Positions 53,573-64,000 of a DNA stretch of 64,000 bases are shown piece by piece; within the stretch, counting starts at the first letter, position 1, and each line of letters opens with the position of its first letter. Source of the stretch: Eublepharis macularius (lineage: Eukaryota; Chordata; Lepidosauria; Squamata; Eublepharidae). The DNA is taken from the NCBI RefSeq assembly GCF_028583425.1, contig NC_072801.1, forward strand, positions 66,541,766-66,605,765, read 5' to 3'. Made by a program: the position numbers and the translations under genes. The notes beneath the pieces are model-generated. The model saw only the letters and a list, made by a program, of their open reading frames with translations, was not told the DNA's origin and made no database searches.

Positions 53573-56500
53573 CCACCTCACACCCCCTCCTGCCTTTCCA
53601 CCCTCCCCAAACCACCCCTGCCCTTCCTACCTGCCATCCCCCTCCTGCCCTTCCACCCTCCCCAAACCACCCCTGCCCTTGCTACCAGCCATCCCCCTCC
53701 AGACCCCTCCTGCCTTTCCGCCCTCCCCAAACCACCCCTGCCCTTCCTACCTGCCATCCCCCTCCTGCCCTTCCACCCTCCCCAAACCACCCCTGCCCTT
53801 GCTACCAGCCATCCCCCTCCAGACCCCTCCTGCCTTTCCGCCCTCCCCAAACCACCCCTGCCCTTGTTACCTGCCATCCCCCTCCAGACCCCTCCTGCCT
53901 TTCCGCCCTCCCCAAACCACCCCTGTCATTGCTACCAGCCATCCCCCTCCAGACCCCTCCTGCCTTTCCGCCCTCCCCAAACCACCCCTGCCCTTGCTAC
54001 CAGCCATCCCCCTCCAGACCCCTCCTGCCTTTCTGCCCTCCCCAAACCACCCCTGCCCTTGCTACCTGCCATCCCTCTCCAGCCCCTCCTGCCTTTCCGC
54101 CCTCCCCAAACCACCCCTGTCATTGCTACCTGCCATCCCTCTCTAGACCCCTCCTGCCTTTCCGCCCTCCCCAAACCACCCCTGCCCTTGCTACCTGCCA
54201 TCCCTCTCCAGCCCCTCCTGCCTTTCCGCCCTCCCCAAACCACCCCTGCCCTTGCTACCAGCCATCCCCCTCCAGACCCCTCCTGCCTTTCCGCCCTCCC
54301 CAAACCACCCCTGCCCTTGCTACCTGCCATCCCTCTCCAGCCCCTCCTGCCTTTCCGCCCTCCCCAAACCACCCCTGCCCTTGCTACCTGCCATCCCTCT
54401 CCAGCCCCTCCTGCCTTTCCGCCCTCCCCAAACCACCCCTGCCCTTGTTACCTGCCATCCCCCTCCAGACCCCTCCTGCCTTTCCGCCCTCCCCAAACCA
54501 CCCCTGTCATTGCTACCAGCCATCCCCCTCCAGACCCCTCCTGCGTTTCCGCCCTCCCCAAACCACCCCTGCCCTTGCTACCAGCCATCCCCCTCCAGAC
54601 CCCTCCTGCCTTTCCGCCCTCCCCAAACCACCCCTGTCATTGCTACCTGCCATCCCTCTCTAGACCCCTCCTGCCTTTCCGCCCTCCCCAAACCACCCCT
54701 GCCCTTGCTACCTGCCATCCCTCTCCAGCCCCTCCTGCCTTTCCGCCCTCCCCAAACCACCCCTGCCCTTGCTACCAGCCATCCCCCTCCAGACCCCTCC
54801 TGCCTTTCCACCCTCTCCAAACCACCCCTGCCCTTACTACCTGCCATCCCTCTCCAGCCCCTCCTGCCTTTCCGCCCTCCCCAAACCACCCCTGCCCTTG
54901 ATACCTGCCATCCCTCTCCACACCCCTCCTGCCTTTCCGCCCTCCCCAAACCACCCCTGCCCTTGCTACCAGCCATCCCCCTCCAGACCCCTCCTGCCTT
55001 TCCACCCTCCCCAAACCACCCCTGCCCTTGCTACCAGCCATCCCCCTCCAGACCCCTCCTGCCTTTCCGCCCTCCCCAAACCACCCCTGCCCTTGCTACC
55101 AGCCATCCCCCTCCAGACCCCTCCTGCCTTTCCGCCCTCCCCAAACCACCCCTGTCATTGCTACCTGCCATCCCTCTCCAGCCCCTCCTGCCTTTCCGCC
55201 CTCCCCAAACCACCCCTGCCCTTGCTGCCTGCCATCCCCCTCCAGACCCCTCCTGCCTTTCCGCCCTCCCCAAACCACCCCTGCCCTTGCTACCAGCCAT
55301 CCCCCTCCAGACCCCTCCTGCCTTTCTGCCCTCCCCAAACCACCCCTGCCCTTGCTACCTGCCATCCCTCTCCAGCCCCTCCTGCCTTTCCGCCCTCCCC
55401 AAACCACCCCTGTCATTGCTACCTGCCATCCCTCTCTAGACCCCTCCTGCCTTTCCGCCCTCCCCAAACCACCCCTGCCCTTGCTACCTGCCATCCCTCT
55501 CCAGCCCCTCCTGCCTTTCCGCCCTCCCCAAACCACCCCTGCCCTTGCTACCAGCCATCCCCCTCCAGACCCCTCCTGCCTTTCCGCCCTCCCCAAACCA
55601 CCCCTGCCCTTGCTACCTGCCATCCCTCTCCAGCCCCTCCTGCCTTTCCGCCCTCCCCAAACCACCCCTGCCCTTGCTACCTGCCATCCCTCTCCAGCCC
55701 CTCCTGCCTTTCCGCCCTCCCCAAACCACCCCTGCCCTTGTTACCTGCCATCCCCCTCCAGACCCCTCCTGCCTTTCCGCCCTCCCCAAACCACCCCTGT
55801 CATTGCTACCAGCCATCCCCCTCCAGACCCCTCCTGCGTTTCCGCCCTCCCCAAACCACCCCTGCCCTTGCTACCAGCCATCCCCCTCCAGACCCCTCCT
55901 GCCTTTCCGCCCTCCCCAAACCACCCCTGTCATTGCTACCTGCCATCCCTCTCTAGACCCCTCCTGCCTTTCCGCCCTCCCCAAACCACCCCTGCCCTTG
56001 CTACCTGCCATCCCTCTCCAGCCCCTCCTGCCTTTCCGCCCTCCCCAAACCACCCCTGCCCTTGCTACCAGCCATCCCCCTCCAGACCCCTCCTGCCTTT
56101 CCACCCTCTCCAAACCACCCCTGCCCTTACTACCTGCCATCCCTCTCCAGCCCCTCCTGCCTTTCCGCCCTCCCCAAACCACCCCTGCCCTTGATACCTG
56201 CCATCCCTCTCCACACCCCTCCTGCCTTTCCGCCCTCCCCAAACCACCCCTGCCCTTGCTACCAGCCATCCCCCTCCAGACCCCTCCTGCCTTTCCACCC
56301 TCCCCAAACCACCCCTGCCCTTGCTACCAGCCATCCCCCTCCAGACCCCTCCTGCCTTTCCGCCCTCCCCAAACCACCCCTGCCCTTGCTACCAGCCATC
56401 CCCCTCCAGACCCCTCCTGCCTTTCCGCCCTCCCCAAACCACCCCTGTCATTGCTACCTGCCATCCCTCTCCAGCCCCTCCTGCCTTTCCGCCCTCCCCA

Positions 56501-57700
56501 AACCACCCCTGCCCTTGCTGCCTGCCATCCCCCTCCAGACCTCTCCTGCCTTTCCACCCTCCCCAAACCACCCCTGCCCTTGCTACCTTCCATCCCTCTC
56601 CAGACCCCTCCTGCCTTTCCACCCTCCCCAAACCACCCCTGCCCTTGCTACCTGCCATCCCTCTCCAGACCCCTCCTGCCTTTCCACCCTCCCCAAACCA
56701 CCCCTGCCCTTGCTACCTTCCATCCCTCTCCAGACCCCTCCTGCCTTTCCACCCTCCCCAAACCACCCCTGCCCTTGATACCTGCCATCCCTCTCCACAC
56801 CCCTCCTGCCTTTCCGCCCTCCCCAAACCACCCCTGCCCTTGCTACCAGCCATCCCCCTCCAGACCCCTCCTGCCTTTCCACCCTCCCCAAACCACCCCT
56901 GCCCTTGCTACCAGCCATCCCCCTCCAGACCCCTCCTGCCTTTCCGCCCTCCCCAAACCACCCCTGCCCTTGCTACCAGCCATCCCCCTCCAGACCCCTC
57001 CTGCCTTTCCGCCCTCCCCAAACCACCCCTGTCATTGCTACCTGCCATCCCTCTCCAGCCCCTCCTGCCTTTCCGCCCTCCCCAAACCACCCCTGCCCTT
57101 GCTGCCTGCCATCCCCCTCCAGACCTCTCCTGCCTTTCCACCCTCCCCAAACCACCCCTGCCCTTGCTACCTTCCATCCCTCTCCAGACCCCTCCTGCCT
57201 TTCCACCCTCCCCAAACCACCCCTGCCCTTGCTACCTGCCATCCCTCTCCAGACCCCTCCTGCCTTTCCACCCTCCCCAAACCACCCCTGCCCTTGCTAC
57301 CTTCCATCCCTCTCCAGACCCCTCCTGCCTTTCCACCCTCCCCAAACCACCCCTGCCCTTGCTACCTTCCATCCCCCTCCACACCCCTCCTGACTTTCCG
57401 CCCTCACCAAACCACCCCTGCCCTTGCTGCCTGCCATCCCTCTCCACACCCCTCCTGCCTTTCCACACTCCCCAAACCACCCCTGCCCTTGATACCTGCC
57501 ATCCCACCCCACCCCCCTCCTGCCTTTCCACTCTACCCAAACCCTCATTGCCTCCCTACCTGCCATTCTTCTCCACACCCCACCTGCCTCTCAGCCCTCC
57601 CCAAACCCCTATTGCCTCCCTACCTGCCATCCCTCCCCAGACCGCTCCTGCTTTTCACCTCTCCCCAGACTCCTCTTGCCCCCCGCCTGCCAGCCCTTCT
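53573..57700. repeat. minisatellite, 64-65-bp unit, about 63 copies, with higher-order duplications
   Basis: Unit: ctgcctttccgccctcccca, then aaccacccctgcccttgcta, then a variable 'cctgccatccctctcca' part. The C-rich strand has very few G. Superimposed are a 1293-bp period (20 units; for example the rare variant ctgcgtttcc at 54541 recurs at 55834, and ccaccctctcc at 54808 recurs at 56101) and a 584-bp period (9 units; 56324-56593 matches 56908-57177). Units decay toward 57400-57700. Confidence 0.97.
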
Positions 57701-57737
57701 TAACCACCTCCCCTCCCCCAGCCCTCCCCAGCTTTCT

Positions 57738-57779
57738 AGAGCCCGTTGTATTTATTTGCACAACGGGCTCTGTTTCTAG
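57738..57779 (+). terminator. Helitron 3' terminal hairpin and CTAG
   Basis: Stem 57738-57749 pairs with 57760-57771, loop 57750-57759, spacer GTTT, terminal CTAG 57776-57779. In Helitrons this hairpin acts as the transposition stop signal. Confidence 0.9.
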
Positions 57780-57786
57780 TATATTA

Positions 57787-58910
57787 TAATGTCCTTGTAT
57801 AGATCTTTGGTGCAGCCTCCCTTGAAATACTGGGTGCAGTTATGGTCATTGTGTTACGCGCAAACTTTGCGCTTCTGTCGTATCTTTCTCTCTCTTAGCC
57901 AATCACAATGGCAAAAATTAGTCCCGGAGTCCTGTTGAATTGAAGCAAATGGATTGTTTAATTAAACGATGGATGAGCCCCCCTTTAAACGAAAGTAAAG
58001 GGATTCCCTCGTGCTCAGTACTCATCAAAACTACAATAGAAGTGCAAAGCAATTAATACCCTCAGGTTAATTATAATAATATTACAATATTCTAATATTT
58101 GTTATCTTATTGGCTTGTAGTCTTTGACACAGGTGTCTAGGGTCAGTCTGATTGGAAGACGCAATTTCTGGGTCGGCTACCTACTTGGGGGAATTCCATA
58201 TTTTGCAGCCCCTTATCTTGTCCTTGCGCTTGTTCCCCTTGGAAGGGCATCTCCCCCTTTTGCTACTGTTACCTTCAGTGGCGCCATGGAGTCTCAATTT
58301 GGCAGCCTTGGGGCCTTCAGATAACTGGGGTCCGTGGGCAGAAAGGAATGTTCCCCCACTTCTGCCCTTTCTCCCATTTTTGCAGCCTTGAGGGAGATAA
58401 TGCCACAGGTGGCCGACCCAGCTTGCTGCATGAATCAGTTTCTACAAAAGGCTCTCTCGTATTGAATCCTATTGGAATCCTATAGGTTAACATAACATAT
58501 GTGTAATATTTCTACAAGTGCATCTCCTACAAGCAATATATTTAGTCCTCAGTTCTTACAGAGTTTCAGCTTACATTCTTCCTTGCTCTTCATGTTTCAA
58601 GTGTCATATTCTTACAGGTTGCATTACAAATACTACATTGGCTCCTGAGCATAGAAAAAGTGCAAGGCATGTAATATTGAAAGGCACAGAACACTGAAAG
58701 GCACAGAAGTGGTATATAAAATCCCTTTCTTCAAATCCATATTCCTCAATTGCATCTCAAAAAGGACACTGGAGAACTGGAAAAAGTACAGAAGAGTGCA
58801 ACCAAGATAATTCAGGGTTTGGATCACCTTTCTTAAGAAGAAAGGCTGAAGAGTCTGAGAATCAGTTTAGAAAAGAGAAATGAAGGGGGGCATGATAGAA
58901 ATTAGACCAC
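57787..58910 (+). mobile_element. CR1-like LINE fragment split by an LTR
   Basis: 57787-57851 reads a 'YRSLVQPPLKYWVQLW'-like RT C-terminus with decay, and 58753-58910 continues ('catctcaaaaaggacactgg', 'gaaaaagtacagaagagtgc'). The other CR1-like copy at 39982 shows 'ccactgcatctcaaaaagaa' as the unbroken join. Confidence 0.7.
57852..58748. mobile_element. solo LTR (fossil), family undetermined
   Basis: 897 bp starting TGTTACGCGC and ending CCTCA, with ATTG on both sides (57848-57851 and 58749-58752), inside a LINE whose uninterrupted form is visible at 39982-40040. No coding region. A 4-bp duplication would suit a gamma-type retroviral LTR, but the terminal inverted match is only TG/CA. Confidence 0.6.
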
Positions 58911-58929
58911 AGTGAAATTTTCCGCTTAC

Positions 58930-59035
58930 TCAATAGAATGTAGATTTATTCTCCAAAGAGCTGTCGTCTTCCAAAGGTATTTTGGTTTTCCTGTGAATCT
59001 TCCAAGCTTCTTTAGCCACAGGTGCCTTATATCAA
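58930..59035 (-). promoter_or_regulatory. putative core promoter and non-coding exon 1 of gene B (52681)
   Basis: Minus strand: GATATAAGG (about 59025-59033), exon, and donor GTAAGC at 58929. About 200 bp match 36840-37060 in opposite orientation, at 75% or more by eye, including 'tataaggcacctgtggct'. This places gene B's start about 6.2 kb upstream of its coding exon. Confidence 0.6.
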
Positions 59036-59459
59036 GAGAACGAAGCTGAGCAGGAATGCATATTACTCAAGATTACTGGAAACTTGGGCAAGAAATGCCC
59101 AAGAGCAAAACTTCCGAGCAGGTGATGGAAAGGGTTTGCCAGCCTCGGTTTTTCCCGTTTCGCCACAACCACTTCTTCACAGCCACATTCAATTCCCTAC
59201 AGATCGTAACAAATAAAATTTTCAATGTCAAAGTAGCTTGTCAATGCCTGTTCAAACAGCGCTCATACTGATAGATTATAGCTTGCATATGATGTCAAAT
59301 TAGCTTGTCAATAATCGTTTAAACAGTGCTCATACCGATATATTACAGCTTACATAAATAATGCATGTTAACAAGTTTATATACTAGTTTTTTTTATAAA
59401 CAAGGTTTTTTTATATGCAATCCTTGTATATAAAAAAAACTTGCTGCATTATTTATGTA
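59036..59459. repeat. flank with a 68-bp tandem duplication
   Basis: 'gtcaaagtagcttgtcaatg...ttatagcttgcata' (about 59227-59292) is repeated as 'gtcaaattagcttgtcaata...ttacagcttacata' (about 59295-59358). A small palindrome of 'caaggtttttttatat' type follows at 59400-59450. Confidence 0.6.
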
Positions 59460-59606
59460 ATCCTGGTCTTGCAGTTTGGCTCTCCAACTTTTCAACTGTC
59501 ACTTGTCCAACATTCCGCCAAGCTGCCTACATTTCCCATCAACACTTGAGGGAAGCTGACAAGTGTCCAACCTGTGCCATTCGTCACTTGTGGTTTGGCC
59601 CTCAGA
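59460..59606. mobile_element. Harbinger-like MITE, partial copy
   Basis: The right part of the longer variant (7568-7801): 'tccaacattccgccaagctg', 'gaagctgacaagtgtccaac' and the end 'cacttgtggtttggccc' followed by TCA. The left end is missing. Confidence 0.7.
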
Positions 59607-60153
59607 CTCAGATTTGGGGTAGTCCGATTTGAATCTCCCTCTGCAACTCACTCAGTGACCTTGGGCAAGTGAAACATTTTCAGACCTCACAGGATTGTTA
59701 TGAGAGTACAACGGAGAAGGCGACAACATTGTTGAAGGGGACAACAAGGCCGGGCGTAAACCCTCAGGGAGTGAAATCTCTCTGGAATTTGATATCTGCC
59801 CCCAACCACAGAAACCCTGGAGTACAATAAGGATACAGTAAAAGAAAAAAAATGGCATGAGTAGGCAAAAGCCCTCTTCGTTAGGCAATGAGCATGTTTT
59901 TAAGGGCTCTTGATGGGAAGCCCATTAAACGAGTTTCATACAGTGGAATATCCAGCCTCCTGGAACAGCCAAGTCATGTACCCTACAGCTATGCCTCTTT
60001 TTTATATTATAGTCATCAATTTCTCAATGTATGTTCCTAGGCCAGGAAATGCAAATCTTATGTCTGGGAAATACAAACCTTCCCCAACCAGGCAAGGCTC
60101 CTCCGTGGTGCTGACCACAGAGGAACATGAGATGAGTCCATAGGTAGTGTCAG
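59607..60153. other. no gene recognised
   Basis: No supported gene or repeat. Confidence 0.35.
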
Positions 60154-60409
60154 CAGGGCTTTTTTTCTGGGAAAAGAGGTGGTGGAACTCAGTGGGTTGC
60201 CCCTGGAGAAAGTGGTCACATGGCTGGTGGCCCCGCCCCCTGATCTCCAGACAGAGGGGAGTTTAGATTGCTCTCCGCGCCGCTCTGCGGTGCAGAGGTC
60301 AATCTAAACTCCCCTCTGGAGATCAGAGGTTGGGGCCACCAGCCATGTGACCATTTTCAAGAGGTTCCGGAACTCTGTTCCCCCACGTTCCTGCTGAAAA
60401 AAAGCCCTG
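60154..60409. mobile_element. hAT-type MITE, copy 5
   Basis: cagggctttttttctggg start, 'ctgctgaaaaaaagccctg' end; 8-bp flanks AGTGTCAG / AGTGACAG (60146-60153, 60410-60417). Confidence 0.9.
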
Positions 60410-61376
60410 AGTGACAGCAAGGTGGAGCAATTGCCAGGGCCCCACTGCTACCACCAGCATCAGTGGGGAGCAAGCAAAGCTGACAGGACCATAAGCCGTT
60501 CTGGGAAAAGGCATCATAGTGGTCTTAGCTCCTCTCATGATACAGCCGCCCCATGTTTGCCCAGAAGGAAGGTCTCCCCCACCCCCAGTCCAGAAGCACT
60601 TCATGCCTGGCAACCTGCAATGTGAGGGACACAGCAAACTGAACAACGCCAGAGGCCCCACAGAAAGAGAAGCGCTGCAGTAGTTCACAGCTCCCTCCCT
60701 CCACGTTTGGTCCTGCTGACAGAGGGCCAGCAATTTTCAGTCAAAAGCTCAAGGGTACAGCAGGAGAGGGGACCAGTTCTCCTTCTAGAGAGGAATCTTT
60801 GCCTTCTTTTTCACTCACCACTTTTCACCAAGTACATTTTTATCCCCTCCCCTCCCCAAGGAACTTAGATTCTCCCATCCTCACTTTATCTTCACAATTA
60901 CCCTATAAGATTAGTTCGTCAGATGAAGGGTCTTCCAGTTAAGGTGGTGGAGTAATCACAAACAGGCCTGTGCCACTGCTGTCTCTTTTGCAAGTTATGC
61001 TGTGATTTGGAAAGGGGGCGGAACTTGACACCCACCTATCTAGGAAATATCTACAAATATACTGCAGAACAGAAATAAAATCAATGATTAAGATGACATA
61101 CATTGAAAAAGATACGTGAATGACGTTATACACTGTTCACAGCTCCAGTTTCTGGATTTAAGTATCCTCAGATCTGGCCAGGTTGAGAATTAGAATGTAC
61201 AAACAGGGGCCCAATGTCAGGTCTTGCCAGGTACTTCTCCCAAACACTTTACTGCATCACTCCAGTGTATGAGTTAAAAATGTTTATTTAGAGTAAATAC
61301 CACTTTCAAGATACTGTAACAATGGAATTGACTGGAATGCCTAAAGGTGGGAAAGTCAGGCCAGTTATAGGTCTAT
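60410..61376. other. no gene recognised
   Basis: Frames of up to 136 codons on the minus strand derive partly from the MITE and lack a domain. Confidence 0.35.
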
Positions 61377-61558
61377 GGCTGAATCCACACTTACCGGCAC
61401 AGTGCTAAACAGGCGGAGTGAGAGCGTCTTTCTGGCACGTTTTATGATGTCATCGCGCCATGATGCCACTCTTGTGGTGTGATGACATCATAAAACGCAC
61501 CGGAAAGACGCTCTCACTCCGCCTGTTTAGCACTGTGCCGGTAAGTGTGGATTTGCCC
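61377..61558. mobile_element. near-perfect palindromic MITE
   Basis: Arms 'gaatccacacttaccggcac' with 'aaacaggcggagtgagagcg', and their complements ending 'gtgccggtaagtgtggattt'; about 75-bp arms around 'gatgccactcttgtggtgtg'. The ends gggcaaatcc / tggctgaatcc look like a separate family from the hAT and Harbinger-like copies. A diverged start ('atggctgattccgcac') recurs near 62267. Confidence 0.8.
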
Positions 61559-61862
61559 AGTGTCGCATCCCCCCAGAAGGGTGAAGAGGCAGTTAGAAGT
61601 TTTGGTGCACATCGCCTGGGAAGAAGGGAGCTGGGAGAAGAGGAGCTCAGCTCAGTCTCTGTAGTATGTCAGTCCTTGGCAAGTAAATTCCCAAGTTCTC
61701 CACAGCAATCGTGCAGGCGATTTGGTTGAAGTAACTTTTATTAGAGTAAATACCAGGCGATTTGGTTGAAGTAACTTTTATTAGAGATTGTCAGGTTCAA
61801 GGTGCTCAGACAGTGGAATTGGCAGAAGTGTCATGTTAAGGGAAAGCATGGTTAGATATAAT
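61559..61862. repeat. 37-bp tandem duplication
   Basis: 'caggcgatttggttgaagta' plus 'acttttattagag' occurs twice in tandem (about 61713-61785). No gene. Confidence 0.6.
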
Positions 61863-62182
61863 CAGAGCTTTTTTTCTGGGAAAAGAGGTGGTGGAACTCA
61901 GGACCGTACAATGACATCACTTCAGATTAGCTGGAACAAGGGGGGAGTTTTTTAAAGTTTAAATCACCCTCAGCGAAAATAGTCACATGGCCGGTGGCCC
62001 CACCCCCTGATCTCCAGACAGAGGGGAGTTTAGATTGCCCTCCATGCCGCTCCTGTGGTGCGGAGGGCAATCTAAACTCCCCTCTGTCTGGAGATCAGGG
62101 GGTGGGGCCACCAGCCATGTGACTATTTTCCAGAAGTTCCAGAACTCCATTCCATGGTGTTCCAGCTGAAAAAAAAGCCCTG
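61863..62182. mobile_element. hAT-type MITE, copy 6
   Basis: cagagctttttttctggg start, 'cagctgaaaaaaaagccctg' end; perfect 8-bp duplication GATATAAT (61855-61862, 62183-62190). Confidence 0.92.
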
Positions 62183-64000
62183 GATATAATGTCCCACCCC
62201 CAGGTTAAAAGTCCGTTGAAATTCTGGCACGTATGCCAGAGACAAAAAATATCACAGTTTAGACTATGGCTGATTCCGCACACGTTGGAAAGTGTGCAGA
62301 ATCCAACGTGTGTGGAAGCAGCCTACATATCCAACGTGTGTGGAAGCAGCCTACATCTACAAAGTAAGCATGAAACCATCCCTGTTCCCAGGAGAAGCAT
62401 CGTTTGTGTTAGGTGCAGCCGGTCTCAAGGCCGCTCGCTTTAAAAGCGAAAGTATTCTACTTCGCCGGGAGAGTGTTTAACTTCAGAGCAGAGATAACAC
62501 ACTGAACTTCCAAAGAACAGGCATTGAAAGGTAATCGGAACTCTCCATAGTGTCAGAGGATTAATAGGCCCCACGCAACATACTCATGGCATGTATTGCA
62601 GATAGGCATATATGGCATAGTCTATCCAAGGTCACATTCCCAGGCTTCTGCAGCAGCTCATAACTAAAACACCTTGCCTGGAAGACAAGCAGTTAGTAAC
62701 AGGTCTACACAACTCTGGTTTGCTCTACACTCACTCAGAGGCACTGAAGCAAAATACACATAACGCACGATACATGGCAAATATGCTGAAAGTCTGTCCG
62801 ACACCCACAAGAATTGTGGGGGGGATTCCATCCTCTTTCCCTACATCGGACACCAGACAGATGCCCCACAGTTTCGCAGGAACCTGTGTGCCTGCTACCT
62901 GCTTCCTCCCTCATCATTAGTGTGGACTGCCTGCCCACTCCGCCCCCCATCATTGGTACAGCCTGTGTAACCCCTATTCGTTTAGCCCAGTAGGGCAGAG
63001 TCAGTAGCTAGAGCCAGGCACCTGAGGAAGAAGCTGGTTGCTGGGGAGCTGAATAATCATTAATATGCTCTTATCACCCTGAATAAGGTAATCTAATGTA
63101 TGTGAACATTATGGCTTAAAGTGGTGTTTGCTTGGATGGTGTTACTGGGATTATATTATTTTTGCAGGGCTGCCATTCTCCAAGAAGAGGACAGAAGCCC
63201 GGGCTGCAGTGGCTTGGAATTGGGACGGATAGTGAAAAAATCGCTCTTATCACTCGTCTGATTCTGTTTTACCTTTTCAAAGACATTGTTGGTTTAAAGT
63301 TTCTGTACGGTTGCACTTATGAGTTTAGTTTTTTTAAAAAAACAGTTGCATGGTATTAATTGTTAAAAGGTTTAAAAAATATTTTTTTCTTAAATTAGTG
63401 TGAAAGTTTGCTTGCTAAGCCCCATAGAACCCAATACAAGGAGGAGTTACACTTGCATACCTGCTCATCCACCCACCCACCCCAAAGTGGTGGCAGCTGC
63501 AACTCTCCCCCACCCTCGCCCATCCACAGCTTCACTGCTGCAGTGATGGCGGTAGCAGCTCCTGCCTCTTTCCCAACTTTGCCTCCATGGTGGCTGGTCT
63601 GACTCCCCGCCCCTATCCATGGTAGACCTGAAGAGCTTTACATGTGCGAAGTGCTGTACTCTTAGCCTTCAGGACAAGGATTCTTCAAAAGAGCTTGTTT
63701 TTCTACAGTAAGAGGTTTAAGGCTATCTGGATCTTATGGCTCAGCCGTTTAATCCATGCCCCATATTCTGAAGGTGTTACAGAGAGCATCTTGACAGTAT
63801 TTATTCACTGGTACTCTGCACATGCTCAGAAGCCTACAGTCTCTTACAGACAAGATAAAAGAATGCAGATGGTAATTCATAATTACAAAACGATGGCAGG
63901 CTGAGTAAAACTAGGCACTGTATTTCTGTTCCTGCCCCTTCCCATGACCCCACCTACTCCTCCTGAGACAATTTTGTAGCAAGCAAAAGAGGCAATCCCA
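62183..64000. other. no gene recognised
   Basis: A 27-bp tandem pair ('tccaacgtgtgtggaagcag' and following 'cctacat') at about 62300-62355. No other feature could be supported to the window end. Confidence 0.4.

Larger units (their letters stand above)
53173..57779 (+). mobile_element. non-autonomous Helitron carrying a minisatellite
   Basis: The 5' end reads TCCTACTATATAATTCTC after an A. The 3' end is a 12-bp perfect hairpin (AGAGCCCGTTGT, 10-nt loop, complement) 4 bases before CTAG, followed by T. TC start, subterminal hairpin, CTRR end and insertion between A and T, with no duplication, are the Helitron hallmarks. The 4607-bp body has no Rep/helicase; it holds a GC-rich 400-bp head and the array at 53573-57700. 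Confidence 0.9.

Noticed and set aside
53444-57779. Very long Pro-rich open frames (up to 744 codons) on the plus strand and Gly/Arg-rich frames on the minus strand
   Set aside because: They arise because the 65-bp unit has no stop in any plus frame; all three frames are open at once and follow the repeat, so they are not genes.

Overview
The window looks like nuclear DNA of a squamate reptile (lizard or gecko). This is inferred from its content: Bov-B/RTE 3' ends, CR1- and L2-type LINEs, a tRNA-derived SINE with a Bov-B-like tail, a Penelope-like element, Helitron and hAT-type MITEs, and a compact cluster of RNase A superfamily genes. No species can be named from the sequence alone.

The host genes are all RNase A superfamily members with one coding exon each. 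Three look catalytically competent: a minus-strand gene at 9410-9850, a plus-strand gene at 16634-17128 and a minus-strand gene at 20830-21270. The first and third are duplicates that share 3' flank and 5' splice context. Farther right is a second, divergent subfamily: a plus-strand gene (coding exon 40153-40584), a tandem pseudogene (40700-41122), a shorter remnant (41262-41396) and a minus-strand gene (coding exon 52241-52681). These keep the fold-defining cysteine pairs 26-84 and 58-110 (RNase A numbering) but have lost the 40-95 pair and the catalytic His119, and two of them have also lost His12. Putative non-coding first exons with TATA-like boxes are recognisable for this subfamily at 36924-37028 (+) and 58930-59035 (-), because the two regions match each other in opposite orientation and end in GTAAG donors. 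The two genes are therefore convergent, and each has a long intron filled with mobile DNA.

The rest is mobile DNA. Main items are: six copies of one hAT-type MITE, five with recognisable 8-bp target duplications and a sixth whose site is supported by an empty paralogous site; four complete and one partial copy of a Harbinger-like MITE; a 2.7-kb element (25413-28103) with about 330-bp inverted ends, 195-bp subterminal repeats and a spliced ORF resembling the His box of ubiquitin-specific peptidases; a Penelope-like fragment; a young, whole-looking Ty3/Gypsy chromovirus (44396-51325) inside a minus-strand CR1; two probable solo LTRs inside LINE fragments (23253-23810 and 57852-58748); and a 4.6-kb Helitron (53173-57779) whose body is a 65-bp minisatellite array with higher-order duplications. 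The Helitron sits in the intron of the minus-strand non-catalytic RNase gene.

The two observations most worth following are the parallel loss of the 40-95 disulfide and the catalytic histidine in an apparently expressed-type RNase lineage, and the peptidase-bearing transposon, whose superfamily I could not assign.
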